Origin: Thermovirga lienii DSM 17291
GTDB taxonomy: Bacteria; Synergistota; Synergistia; Synergistales; Thermovirgaceae
Length of the DNA: 64,000 bases
Assembly (NCBI GenBank): GCA_000233775.1
Contig: CP003096.1
Location: forward strand, 1,080,501-1,144,500
Direction of reading: 5' to 3'
Below are positions 15,857 to 24,047 of the stretch, piece by piece (the stretch's first letter is position 1; every line of letters begins with the position of its first letter). Below the pieces are notes generated by a model. The model saw only the letters and a list, made by a program, of their open reading frames with translations. It searched no databases and had not been told where the DNA came from. The position numbers were made by a program, and so were the translations under genes.

Positions 15857-17551
15857 ATGAGACCTAAAGCTTTATTATTGGATGGATACGTTGACGAACC
15901 AGCATGTTTTGGAGTGCCTCCTTATATCTCACCGTACGTTAGGTATGTCTACGGTGTATTATCTTATTACAACTTTGATATTCGATACGAAACAGCGGAT
16001 TCCTGGCGAAAAGTAGATAATGAAAGTGCCATAAAGGAATCCCAAATTATAGTCATAGTAGCCGGAATGACCGTACCGGGGCGCTACAGAGGTGGCTCTC
16101 CTATAACTTTATCCGAGATAAAACGTATCCTGTCTATCCCAAGAAAAGGTGTCCTTTTCATGGGCGGTCCAATCTTACATGGATACAGCCTAAAAGGTGG
16201 CACAAAGGCCATTAAGCTTGATTTGCATGGTGTGGACTGCCTTTGCTACGGTGATATTGAGGCCGTACTGGGCCACTTTTTGAAGACAAACGAAATAGAC
16301 CCCTGTAGGAAAAGAACATACGATAATGATTTCTCTCTATGGGCCAGCTTGGGAGCTGAAGTGGTGATCAAGCACCCTTGGTATCCTTGGATCATAGCAG
16401 AAATAGAATTGTCCAGAGGCTGCGACAGACTTAAAGGGCATTGTAGCTTTTGTTCTGAGGGCACAATAAAAAAATATGAAGAAAGGCCAATAAAGAGTAT
16501 CTCCCAAGAAGTAAAGGCTCTTTACCAGCAAGGAGTAAAAGCTTTCAGGCTTGGAAGATGTGCAAATATATTGGCCTTTGGCGGAACAAAGAATGATAAG
16601 GGGATAATGCCCAATCCCAACGCAATAGAGGACTTGTATTTATCAATTAGAACTGAGGCTCCAGATCTTGAGGTCCTTCATACCGATAACTGTAACCCTT
16701 TGAGCATAGTAAATTATCCAGATGAAGCAGCTTCAGCCCTCGAAAAAATAGCCACTCACAACACGGAAGGGGACGTTCTTTCCCTTGGTCTTGAGAATTT
16801 AGACCCGAAGGTGGCTAAACTAAATAATTTGAAAGTTGATTACAGAGGCGCTCTTTTTGCCGTGCAGTTGATCAACCAAATAGGCAATCACACCAAAAGA
16901 CCTAAGGGATTACCGGCTCTGTTGCCTGGACTCAACTTTCTTTATGGGCTGCCTGGCGAAGACCGTGAGTCATTGGACATAAACAAAAGGTTCCTTGAAG
17001 AACTTATCTATGAAGGCCTTGCTGTAAGGAGGATCAATATCCGTCAAGTTATAGGGGGTTTGGAGGGGACTTATTTTTCTCAGATAATAAAAGATCATCC
17101 CAGTAAGATAAAGGAAAGAGAGTTCCATAAATGGAAGGATTGGGTAAGGAAGGAAGTTGATCCTGTTTTCCTAAAGCGAGTAGCCCCCACAGGCACAATA
17201 ATAAAAGACGTCAAAATAGAGGAAATAAATGGACATATATGCTATGGTCGTCCTCTGGGGAGCTATCCCTTGCTAGTAGGAGTAATAGCTGAAGGAATCA
17301 AAGAGGGAGATGTTATACCTCAAGTGCTGATAACGGAACATGGAAGACGATCTGTGACTGGAGTACCTTGTCCTATCAGAGTAAACAGTTGCTCCATTGC
17401 CACTTATGAGGCTTTGCCAGGAATTGGAAGGTCCAGAGCCAAACGACTTCTTTTAAAAAGACCTTTTACAAACTTCGAAGAAGTTTGCTCAGCCCTAGAC
17501 GATCCTTCCCTCTTGGAGCCGTACAGGGAGGAATTAGATTTTTCTGATTAG
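15857..17551 (+). CDS. radical SAM protein with C-terminal helix-hairpin-helix (COG1031-like)
   Basis: A 564-residue protein matching the pattern I know for COG1031, a mainly archaeal uncharacterised group. The N-terminal 150 residues look Rossmann-like (MGGPILHG, YGDIEAVL), reminiscent of B12-binding radical SAM proteins. The cluster motif is widened: C189-x6-C196-x2-C199 in SRGCDRLKGHCSFC. Then come FRLGRCANIL, LHTDNCNP, LPALLPGLNFLYGLPGE and VRRINIRQV, shared with the archaeal form. The C-terminus (about 520-560) has a helix-hairpin-helix, YEALPGIGRSRAKRLL, suggesting nucleic-acid binding. ATG follows GGGGGAAGG. The substrate is unknown. It lies on the plus strand beside the IS, so horizontal transfer is plausible. 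Confidence 0.82.
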   Translation: MRPKALLLDGYVDEPACFGVPPYISPYVRYVYGVLSYYNFDIRYETADSWRKVDNESAIKESQIIVIVAGMTVPGRYRGGSPITLSEIKRILSIPRKGVLFMGGPILHGYSLKGGTKAIKLDLHGVDCLCYGDIEAVLGHFLKTNEIDPCRKRTYDNDFSLWASLGAEVVIKHPWYPWIIAEIELSRGCDRLKGHCSFCSEGTIKKYEERPIKSISQEVKALYQQGVKAFRLGRCANILAFGGTKNDKGIMPNPNAIEDLYLSIRTEAPDLEVLHTDNCNPLSIVNYPDEAASALEKIATHNTEGDVLSLGLENLDPKVAKLNNLKVDYRGALFAVQLINQIGNHTKRPKGLPALLPGLNFLYGLPGEDRESLDINKRFLEELIYEGLAVRRINIRQVIGGLEGTYFSQIIKDHPSKIKEREFHKWKDWVRKEVDPVFLKRVAPTGTIIKDVKIEEINGHICYGRPLGSYPLLVGVIAEGIKEGDVIPQVLITEHGRRSVTGVPCPIRVNSCSIATYEALPGIGRSRAKRLLLKRPFTNFEEVCSALDDPSLLEPYREELDFSD

Positions 17552-17568
17552 ATCAAAATTTATAGCTG

Positions 17569-18318
17569 TCAATAAAAATAAAGGTCTTTCCTGACGTAAC
17601 GAAAGTATCTGGAACACGAGGCTTTCTTCAATTTAGTCATATCTATTTTTAGTTTTATTTGCTCTTCAAAATCTGCCGTTGTCTTGGCAAGAACTGTCCC
17701 GTTTGGACTCACGGCAGATATCCCTTCTAAATTTCCACTTCTTACGATTAAGATATCGTTCTCGAAAGCTCTTGTTACCAACATAGAGGAAAAGATTTCT
17801 GCCATTTCCAGAGGACAAAATACAGGAGAACATACTACAGAGACTTGAGCTAATGCCATTGACCTAATAAATTCAGGAAAATACAGGTCGTTTGCCGTAG
17901 CTACTGAAATTTTACTATCTCCAAAATTGAAGAAAAACGGCTTGTTTCCATGAACATATTTGTCTTCCCTTACATTTATGGGACCTAAATGAATTTCATC
18001 ATAATGTCCAGCAACTATACCAGCATCGTTTATAACATAGGTCCTCTGAGTAAGACCTTCGTCAGATATGCATGGAATACTCCCGCAAACAATCCAACAG
18101 CCTAAGCGTTCTGCATAACCTTTAAAGGAAGCTAAAAGCACCCTTTCTATCTCTTCGGTTTTCGATGGTGGCGCAAGCTGGAACTCAGGCATTAGGATCA
18201 GATCGACATCACTGTTTTCTCTGTTCAAAATTTCAGCCATACGGTCTTTTATTTGCATCAGGTTGTCATATTTATCCTTACATTGGATAATTGATATGGA
18301 AATAGATTTTTCAATCAT
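17569..18318 (-). CDS. nitrilase-fold (carbon-nitrogen hydrolase) protein, probably catalytically inactive
   Basis: A 249-residue protein with the nitrilase-superfamily fold. Of the Glu-Lys-Cys triad only Glu45 (LMPEFQL) is kept. The usual lysine in YRKIHL is Glu108 here (YDEIHLGP), and the usual cysteine in ICYDxRFPE is Ala142 (TANDLYFPE). Cys163 and Cys168 exist further on but do not align with the nucleophile. Family knowledge says all three residues are needed, so a non-enzymatic or changed role is inferred. It is convergent with the COG1031 gene and divergent from nikR, and forms no operon. The C-terminus is rich in Lys, Arg and Tyr. Confidence 0.78.
   Translation of the reverse strand: MIEKSISISIIQCKDKYDNLMQIKDRMAEILNRENSDVDLILMPEFQLAPPSKTEEIERVLLASFKGYAERLGCWIVCGSIPCISDEGLTQRTYVINDAGIVAGHYDEIHLGPINVREDKYVHGNKPFFFNFGDSKISVATANDLYFPEFIRSMALAQVSVVCSPVFCPLEMAEIFSSMLVTRAFENDILIVRSGNLEGISAVSPNGTVLAKTTADFEEQIKLKIDMTKLKKASCSRYFRYVRKDLYFY
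18263..18291 (+). promoter_or_regulatory. possible nikR promoter
   Basis: TTGTCA (18263-18268), 17-base spacer, GATAAT (18286-18291), about 70 bases upstream of the nikR start and inside the 5' coding end of the divergent nitrilase-fold gene. No NikR operator of the known GTATGA-N16-TCATAC type was seen nearby. Confidence 0.4.
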
Positions 18319-18363
18319 ATCAGATCACCTCTAAATAGAAATCATAACAAAAGGAGGATTACG

Positions 18364-18771
18364 ATGGAACGGTTAGCTCGCTTCAGCATATCGCTGCCGG
18401 AATCTTTGTTGGAAGAATTTGATCGTTGGATAGAGAAAAAAGGGCATACCAGCAGATCGGACGTGCTTAGGCAATTGATTAGGAATTACATCTCAGAAAC
18501 TTACTGGGAGGAAGGCACCAAAGAAGTCTATGGCACCGTTACCCTTGTTTACGACCATCACTCCCACGACACAGCGCAGGAACTTACCTCACTCCAACAC
18601 GATTTCAACGACATAATAGTGTGTTCGACACACATACACATAGACCATGACCACTGTTTTGAGGTAGTGGTACTGAGGGGTTCATCTGATAAAGTGAAAG
18701 AATTTGTCGATGCTCTGAATGGCCTGAAGAGCGTTCATCACACTAAACCGGTATTCACGGCTATAGTATAA
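18364..18771 (+). CDS. nikR: nickel-responsive regulator NikR
   Basis: Ribbon-helix-helix repressor that binds DNA when loaded with nickel. Residues 1-45 form the RHH domain (RFSISLPESLLEEFD, then SRSDVLRQLI). The C-terminal ACT-like metal domain keeps the nickel ligands as His79, His90, His92 and Cys98 (LQHDF, STHIHIDHDHC). The 135-residue length is typical. ATG follows AGGAGG. A hairpin terminator directly follows. It likely controls nickel uptake genes elsewhere, consistent with hypF at 57.5 kb. Confidence 0.94.
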   Translation: MERLARFSISLPESLLEEFDRWIEKKGHTSRSDVLRQLIRNYISETYWEEGTKEVYGTVTLVYDHHSHDTAQELTSLQHDFNDIIVCSTHIHIDHDHCFEVVVLRGSSDKVKEFVDALNGLKSVHHTKPVFTAIV

Positions 18772-18794
18772 AGGCCGCCTTACAGGCGGCCTTT
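18770..18794. terminator. bidirectional hairpin terminator between nikR and the arc operon
   Basis: AAAGGCCGCC and GGCGGCCTTT form a perfect 10-bp stem with a five-base loop. A/T-rich stem ends allow use in both directions by the convergent nikR and zinc-ribbon genes. The trailing T-run is short. Confidence 0.65.
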
Positions 18795-18805
18795 ACCTAT
18801 ATTCC

Positions 18806-18973
18806 TCACCCTGAAGGGGCGCAACCTCTTTTCTTGCCAACAGAATCCCCCGACTCGAGGATTACGGCCTTTGAACGACATTTAGGGCATTTTATCTCGT
18901 TTTTGTCCCCTTCCAACGTAAAGATTTCTCCACACATAGCACAACGAAAGGTTCTTTTCTTTTCCTGAGTCAT
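18806..18973 (-). CDS. small zinc-ribbon protein (FmdB-like)
   Basis: A 55-residue ORF found by direct translation. It has CAMC (residues 11-14) and CPKC (29-32) knuckles separated by 14 residues, and ends in GCAPSG, which recalls the FmdB regulator-type zinc ribbons. ATG at 18973 is preceded by a strong GGAGGGCAGG Shine-Dalgarno. It starts 31 bases after the ornithine carbamoyltransferase stop, so it is the third gene of the arcA-arcB operon, followed by the shared terminator. Its function is unknown; a metal-binding or nucleic-acid role is a guess. Confidence 0.8.
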   Translation of the reverse strand: MTQEKKRTFRCAMCGEIFTLEGDKNEIKCPKCRSKAVILESGDSVGKKRGCAPSG

Positions 18974-19004
18974 TTTACCTGCCCTCCTTCTTTGAGGTTT
19001 GGGC

Positions 19005-19952
19005 TTAAACGTTTCCTATCGTTGCCACCATTACTGCTTTTATAGTGTGAAGTCTGTTCTCTGCTTCATCGAAAACTTTGGATTGAGGTGATTCGAATAC
19101 ATCTTCCGTAACTTCGTTTCCTTTTACTGCAGGTAAGCAGTGAAGGAAGATAGTGTCATTGCGACCGGAAGCGGCCATAAGCTCTTTATTAACTTGATAG
19201 GGCTTCAAAAGGGCAATGCGTTCGGCGAGCTTGCTCTCCTCCCCCATAGAGGCCCACACATCCGTATATATTGCGTGGGCTCCTTTTACTGCTTCTTTCG
19301 GGTCTTCGAAAAATTCAATTGTCCCGCCAGAAACCTTGTTGAACTCTTCGCACTTTTTGACAAGTTCGTCTGAAGGTCTCAACCCTTCCGGGGAAGCTAT
19401 AGCAAAATGTAAGCCCAACTTGGCCGAACCGATCATCATAGAGTTCGCCATATTGTTTCTGCCGTCACCCACAAAGACAAGCTTTATTCCCTTCAGGTAC
19501 CCAAAATTTTCCTTTATCGTGAGAAAGTCAGCCAATATCTGGGTTGGGTGATACATGTCGGTCAAACCGTTCCATACGGGAACGCCAGCGTACCTAGCGA
19601 GCTCTTCCACTGTTTCTTGTTTGAACCCTCTGAATTGGATGCCATCAAACATTCTGCCTAGAACTCTCGCGGTATCCTTTACGCTTTCCTTGTGCCCTAA
19701 TTGAATGTCGTTTTTCCCCAAGTATTCTGGATGTCCTCCCTCATCGATGCAAGCGACAGTAAATGCGCACCTTGTCCTTGTGGAAGGTTTTTCAAATAGA
19801 AGGGCAACACTTTTACCTTCCAGTGCATTTCCTCTTATGCCTGCGCGTTTTTTCAGTTTTAAAGAAGCAGAAAGATCGATCAAGTATTCTATTTCCTCCG
19901 GGGTGAAATCCAAAAGTGTGAGAAAATGTCTTCCCTTCAAATTTACAGCCAT
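19005..19952 (-). CDS. argF: ornithine carbamoyltransferase (likely catabolic ArcB)
   Basis: Interconverts ornithine plus carbamoyl phosphate and citrulline. The carbamoyl-phosphate loop STRTR is at 57-61, HPTQ follows in [11 protein letters not shown], and the ornithine-site HCLP motif lies near residue 273. The 315-residue length is standard. ATG follows GGAGGAG. It lies 31 bases after arcA, so phosphorolysis of citrulline (ArcB role) is the more likely direction. Sequence alone does not separate anabolic ArgF from catabolic ArcB. No carbamate kinase gene is present in the window. Confidence 0.93.
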   Translation of the reverse strand: MAVNLKGRHFLTLLDFTPEEIEYLIDLSASLKLKKRAGIRGNALEGKSVALLFEKPSTRTRCAFTVACIDEGGHPEYLGKNDIQLGHKESVKDTARVLGRMFDGIQFRGFKQETVEELARYAGVPVWNGLTDMYHPTQILADFLTIKENFGYLKGIKLVFVGDGRNNMANSMMIGSAKLGLHFAIASPEGLRPSDELVKKCEEFNKVSGGTIEFFEDPKEAVKGAHAIYTDVWASMGEESKLAERIALLKPYQVNKELMAASGRNDTIFLHCLPAVKGNEVTEDVFESPQSKVFDEAENRLHTIKAVMVATIGNV

Positions 19953-19983
19953 TTGTTTCTCCTCCTTCTAAATATATTATAGT

Positions 19984-21228
19984 TTATTTGTGTATATTCT
20001 CCCTGCAGATGGGCATACTCATACATCTAGGGCCTCCTCTGCCTCTCCCAAGCTCTGCTCCTTTTATTTCAAAAACTTTTATTCCATTTTCTCTCAATGC
20101 CCTATTAGATGCAACGTTGCGCCTGTAAGTTACCACTACACCCGGTTCTAATGCTAATGTGTTAGTGCCGTCGTTCCATTGATCTCTAGCCGCTGCTATT
20201 GGGTCCCCTCCTCCAGTCTCTATAAACCTCACATTGCTGATATCAAAAACTTTCTTTATACATTCTTTGAGGCTGCTGTGTTCCTTGATGGAGGTCAGGG
20301 TACCGTCTTCTTCATAATTAAGTTCCCAAATTCGTAAAGTCTCGCTGAGTCCCGGGTAAACCGTGAATGCGTCGCGATCTACCATTGTAAAAACAGTATC
20401 CAGATGCATAGCGGCCCTTGTCTTGGGGATATCAAATGCCAGTATAGTCTTGACGGAAGAGCTTCTAGCTAAGCGGCTGCCCACGATTTGCACGGTTCCA
20501 GCGGAAGTTCTCTGGCTAATTCCTATTGCGACTACTTTGTCAGAGAGGACCAGCACGTCACCACCTTCGATATGATATGGATATGTGTCTCTTGACTGAG
20601 TGCCATAAAATATTTTTAGTCCCTTAAAATAAGGATGGTTTTCAAATATATACTTGGCATATAGAGGTTCCTTCTTTCTAGCTTCGAAGTTCATAACACT
20701 TACTACTACACCATCCTGCACGAAACTGTAAGGATCTCTTTGGAAGTAAAGGTTAGGCACTGGACGAATCAAAAAATCGTAATCGCCTATAGAATTAAGG
20801 ACCAAGCTAGTACAAGGACTCAAAATCTGTAAAGCTTCCTTCTTAGTCAATCCTGCTATCAATATCTCTGCCAGTTCGTCAGAAGGCATGGCCATCAATT
20901 CGCTTAGGAGTGCCATTGAAAGAGGTATATCAAGGGCTTCCAGTGCGATAACGTCTTCCAACAAAGATTTTCTGATGTTTTCATCTTTTAGTATGTGAGA
21001 TAGACAATTTTTGAAATAAACTACTTCAACTCCATTGTCTCTTAATAAGTCAGCAAAAGCATCATGTTCCTTTTGAGCTTCTTCCACCCACAGGATATCG
21101 TCAAATAATAGATTATCCTTATTATCGATGGTTAAACGTTCTAATTCTCGGCCCGGCCTATGAAGCATAACCCTTTTAAGCCGTCCAATTTCTGAGGTAA
21201 CGCTAAAAGCCGCACTCTTCTCCTTCAT
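19984..21228 (-). CDS. arcA: arginine deiminase ArcA
   Basis: Hydrolyses arginine to citrulline and ammonia. The 414-residue protein has the guanidino-modifying motifs NLYFQRDPYSF, HIEGGD, HLDTVFTMVD and the C-terminal GGPRCMSMPI with nucleophile Cys402. ATG follows GGGGGAG. It heads an operon with ornithine carbamoyltransferase and the small zinc ribbon. The upstream region contains a TATAAT element and an inverted repeat that could be an operator. Confidence 0.95.
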   Translation of the reverse strand: MKEKSAAFSVTSEIGRLKRVMLHRPGRELERLTIDNKDNLLFDDILWVEEAQKEHDAFADLLRDNGVEVVYFKNCLSHILKDENIRKSLLEDVIALEALDIPLSMALLSELMAMPSDELAEILIAGLTKKEALQILSPCTSLVLNSIGDYDFLIRPVPNLYFQRDPYSFVQDGVVVSVMNFEARKKEPLYAKYIFENHPYFKGLKIFYGTQSRDTYPYHIEGGDVLVLSDKVVAIGISQRTSAGTVQIVGSRLARSSSVKTILAFDIPKTRAAMHLDTVFTMVDRDAFTVYPGLSETLRIWELNYEEDGTLTSIKEHSSLKECIKKVFDISNVRFIETGGGDPIAAARDQWNDGTNTLALEPGVVVTYRRNVASNRALRENGIKVFEIKGAELGRGRGGPRCMSMPICRENIHK

Positions 21229-21242
21229 TTTTCTCCCCCTCT

Positions 21243-21289
21243 AATAAACCTTACTAAAAGTGAAGTTTATTTTATTACTGCTTATTATA
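21243..21289 (-). promoter_or_regulatory. arcA upstream region: -10 element and inverted repeat
   Basis: TATAAT reads leftward at 21289-21284, with no good -35 box. Between it and the start codon lies an inverted repeat, AATAAAC (21243-21249) and GTTTATT (21265-21271), 15 bases apart. The position downstream of the start site would suit a repressor, for example an arginine regulator, but it does not match a consensus ARG box well. Confidence 0.3.
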
Positions 21290-21334
21290 AAACAAGATGT
21301 CTCAAAATGCACTACGTTTTGATATATTTCCAAA

Positions 21335-21371
21335 AAAGTGGAAGGCAGGGTTAAACCCTGCCTTCCACTTT
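21335..21371 (-). terminator. terminator of the polyamine operon
   Basis: Perfect hairpin with about 18-bp arms (21335-21352 and 21354-21371), followed leftward by a T-rich tail. The speD stop codon TAA (21351-21353) lies in the loop, so the last codons of speD form half of the stem. Confidence 0.85.
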
Positions 21372-21773
21372 GGTTAATTCTTCAGGTTCAAAGCTTCGTT
21401 CTGGTGCTTGGCTGGGTATAAAACCTCGCTTGACCTCCATTGTGGTGACTTTCTGCGCTTTAAGATAATTTGTTATGTGCTTAAAGGCCTTCCAAGGGTC
21501 AGCCTTAGTCCCACATGTAAAGAGATCTATGGCGGCGTAGCCGTACTCTGGCCATGTGTGTATTGTCAGATGGGATTCAGAAATGATAACAACGCCACTT
21601 ACTCCTTGGGGAGCAAACTGCCTGAAGGCCACATCCAAAACCGTGGCACCAGCCAACTCGGCAGCTTCAACCATGGCAGACTGAACTCCCTTCAAGTTAT
21701 CCAATTTCTCAGGTTCGCAATCATAAGCTTCAACCAATATGTGCATTCCCAAATTAGAAGAAGTCTCAAACAA
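21351..21773 (-). CDS. speD: S-adenosylmethionine decarboxylase proenzyme SpeD/SpeH
   Basis: Makes decarboxylated SAM, the aminopropyl donor for spermidine. From the TTG at 21773 the protein has 140 residues, with self-cleavage at Glu66-Ser67 (SESHLTIHTWPE) creating the pyruvoyl group, and the conserved Cys87 in DLFTCG. This is the short prokaryotic type. TTG 21773 overlaps the speB stop and has GGGGGTGG six bases upstream; ATG 21746 would cut into the conserved N-terminus and has no ribosome site. Longer readings to 21812 also exist. Last gene of the operon, ending in a terminator. Confidence 0.9.
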   Translation of the reverse strand: MFETSSNLGMHILVEAYDCEPEKLDNLKGVQSAMVEAAELAGATVLDVAFRQFAPQGVSGVVIISESHLTIHTWPEYGYAAIDLFTCGTKADPWKAFKHITNYLKAQKVTTMEVKRGFIPSQAPERSFEPEELTKVEGRV

Positions 21774-22632
21774 CCTTTTCCACCCCCCACAATAACAAAG
21801 CTTCTCTGGCAATTTTAGCTGCCAATACTGAGGTTATGTTATTGATATCCAATAAAGGACAAACTTCTACAATGTCCATTCCTACAATATTCAAAGAGCT
21901 CATAGTCGTCATGAAATTTAGCACTTCTCTGTAATCTATAACGCCTCCTGGTTCGGGAGTACCTGTTCCAGGTGCGATGGAGGGATCAAAAATGTCTATG
22001 TCAAGGCTTATATATATGGGTTTATCCTGCAAATCATTAATAACGTTGGACAAAGCTGAAACTATATCCTGCTCCTCAAATAACCTGGTATTGTTTTTGC
22101 CCCACTCGTATTCTTGCTTTGTGCCAGATCTAATTCCAAATTGGTACAAGTTTGAGGGGGTATCGAGGCACTCCTCTGCCACTCGCCTCATAACGGTTGC
22201 ATGAGTAAATCTCTCTCCATGATAAGTATCGCGCAAATCCGCATGCGCATCTAAATGAATGACATGCAAACCGGGGTGAGTCTCTGCTGCGGCCTTTATC
22301 AACCCATAAGAAACTAAGTGCTCCCCTCCAAAGGAAAGCACTTTCTTCCTATTTTTGAAAAGGTGGTTTGCTACTTTATAAATTATATCTAAAGCTATCT
22401 CGATGGGCCTGCACTGTAGAACCAAATCGCCAATATCAAAGAAATTGACATCCTCAAGATCCCTTTTTATCGAAAAGCTAAAGGTTTCAAGATTCCACGA
22501 TTCATCTCTTATGGACTGTGGAGCTTTGCTGCTACCTGGCTGTCTAGAGACTGTGCTGTCCAACGGCGCACCTAACAATATCCACTCCGCTTTCTTGAAT
22601 CCAGACGCACTAGCAGAAATAAACCTTTTCAA
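21766..22632 (-). CDS. speB: agmatinase SpeB (ureohydrolase family)
   Basis: Hydrolyses agmatine to putrescine and urea. The 288-residue arginase-fold protein has the manganese motifs GGEH, DAHADLR and SLDIDIFDPS. The start is TTG at 22632, preceded by GGAGGAAGG. It sits between spermidine synthase and AdoMet decarboxylase, two and minus eight bases apart. With the pyruvoyl arginine decarboxylase upstream, agmatinase is far more likely than arginase or formiminoglutamase. The latter cannot be fully excluded because hutH is also present. Confidence 0.9.
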   Translation of the reverse strand: MKRFISASASGFKKAEWILLGAPLDSTVSRQPGSSKAPQSIRDESWNLETFSFSIKRDLEDVNFFDIGDLVLQCRPIEIALDIIYKVANHLFKNRKKVLSFGGEHLVSYGLIKAAAETHPGLHVIHLDAHADLRDTYHGERFTHATVMRRVAEECLDTPSNLYQFGIRSGTKQEYEWGKNNTRLFEEQDIVSALSNVINDLQDKPIYISLDIDIFDPSIAPGTGTPEPGGVIDYREVLNFMTTMSSLNIVGMDIVEVCPLLDINNITSVLAAKIAREALLLWGVEKVV

Positions 22633-22634
22633 TT

Positions 22635-23486
22635 TTACTTACCTTCCTCCCCCTTTAAAAGCTGCACGACAAAACCAGGCAAAACGAAGGAGGCCTCATG
22701 CAAGGACCTGCTGTAATATTTTGTCTTTGCAGGCACATCTCTAAGGGGCTTTGCAGGGTCAGGACCTTTACTTCCGATCGTATACGTCCACATGCCTGTT
22801 GGATAGGTAGGCATAGCACCCCAGCACATTTTTACAATTGGAAAAACTTTGGACATTTCATTATAAGCATCTTTAACTATGTCCGCTTCTGCGAAAGGCG
22901 ATTCAGTTTGAGCAATCATCATACCATCTTGTCTTAATGCGTGAAAAACATCTGAATAGAAATCCCTTTTAAAAAGTCCTTCTGCAAAATCTACAGGGTC
23001 TGTGCTGTCAACTATAACAATATCGAAGAAATCTTTTCTTTCCTTTATAAATTGAATTGCATCCATCGGTTTGATTTCAACTTTTTCGTTATCAAGCTCG
23101 CAACTTACTGAAGGGAAATATCTTCTTGATGCATTGATTACCTCTTCATCGATATCTACCAAATAGACCTTTTCCAATGAAGGGTGTTTCACAACTTCTC
23201 TAACTGTTCCTCCATCCCCTCCTCCTACGACTAAAACTCTTCTGGGGTTAGGATGGGAACACATTAAGATGTGGGCCATCATCTCATGATATGTAAACTC
23301 ATCTTTTTCTGTTATCTGAATTGCACCATCAAGCAGCATTACCTTCCCGTACTCTAAGGTGTCAACAACTAAAAGATGCTGATACGGGGTATCTTTGTTG
23401 CATAATACCTCTTTTATCCTTAGGCCAAGACGCATATTTTTAGTCTGGTACTCAGTAACCCAAAGATCTGCAACTCTCTTTTCCAT
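22635..23486 (-). CDS. speE: spermidine synthase SpeE
   Basis: Transfers an aminopropyl group to putrescine, giving spermidine. The 283-residue protein has YHEMMAHILM, the nucleotide-binding VLVVGGGDGGTVREV and the catalytic VIVDSTDP. The N-terminal strand domain is short as in thermophile enzymes, some of which aminopropylate agmatine instead; the order PvlArgDC-speE-speB-speD would fit either route. ATG 23486 has only a weak GGTG site. Confidence 0.94.
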   Translation of the reverse strand: MEKRVADLWVTEYQTKNMRLGLRIKEVLCNKDTPYQHLLVVDTLEYGKVMLLDGAIQITEKDEFTYHEMMAHILMCSHPNPRRVLVVGGGDGGTVREVVKHPSLEKVYLVDIDEEVINASRRYFPSVSCELDNEKVEIKPMDAIQFIKERKDFFDIVIVDSTDPVDFAEGLFKRDFYSDVFHALRQDGMMIAQTESPFAEADIVKDAYNEMSKVFPIVKMCWGAMPTYPTGMWTYTIGSKGPDPAKPLRDVPAKTKYYSRSLHEASFVLPGFVVQLLKGEEGK

Positions 23487-23524
23487 TTTTCACCAACCAC
23501 TTCGCTAAATTTTTTATTTTACAG

Positions 23525-23995
23525 TTATAGCTTATAGAATAAGGGGCAAGAGGCTATAACGGAACCGCACACCTCAACTACGTGATCTATAGCCTTAACT
23601 TTTACTTCTTTTAACTTTAAACCCCTCATATCAAAAGCTTCTACAACCATGCTCTCTACCCTTTGGGCAGCTTCATCGGCCTTACAGAAACCAGAAAATT
23701 CCATGATCATGCCGAAACTATCGGCGTCTTCAGGAATTCCAACGCCAATGGCAGCTGCTATGGTTTCACCAGGCACATCGCTTGTTATGGAACCATAGGC
23801 AATTGGCAAAAGTGCGCCAAAAGGCATGTCCATCTTCTCCACGTAGACGCAGCGAGGGGGAAGGACACTGCTGACCCTCAAAAGATTCATGTTTCCTATC
23901 CCTGCATCAAGTAAAGCTGCATCGAAAGCCGTCAGCTTCTCTTTTCCCTCTCCCTTACCAACTGACAACGTAAACTTCTCAGGTATTGGCAACAT
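23525..23995 (-). CDS. pdaD: pyruvoyl-dependent arginine decarboxylase
   Basis: Converts arginine to agmatine. The 156-residue proenzyme carries the self-processing site NLLRVSSVLPP with Ser42-Ser43, and later GFCKADEA and the SVIASCPLFY tail. The type is common in archaea and some anaerobic bacteria. An upstream in-frame GTG (24001) lies two bases from AGGAGG, while ATG 23995 has eight-base spacing and is chosen. First gene of the polyamine operon, behind a good sigma-70 promoter. Confidence 0.92.
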   Translation of the reverse strand: MLPIPEKFTLSVGKGEGKEKLTAFDAALLDAGIGNMNLLRVSSVLPPRCVYVEKMDMPFGALLPIAYGSITSDVPGETIAAAIGVGIPEDADSFGMIMEFSGFCKADEAAQRVESMVVEAFDMRGLKLKEVKVKAIDHVVEVCGSVIASCPLFYKL

Positions 23996-24047
23996 TTCCA
24001 CTGCCTCCTAGCTATTGTTATTATGATACCTTTTGAAAAACGGAATA

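Noticed and set aside
19005-19952. Aspartate carbamoyltransferase
   Set aside because: The HCLP motif and MYHPTQ context mark ornithine carbamoyltransferase.
21766-22632. Formiminoglutamase or arginase
   Set aside because: The operon with arginine decarboxylase and spermidine genes favours agmatinase, though motifs are shared.
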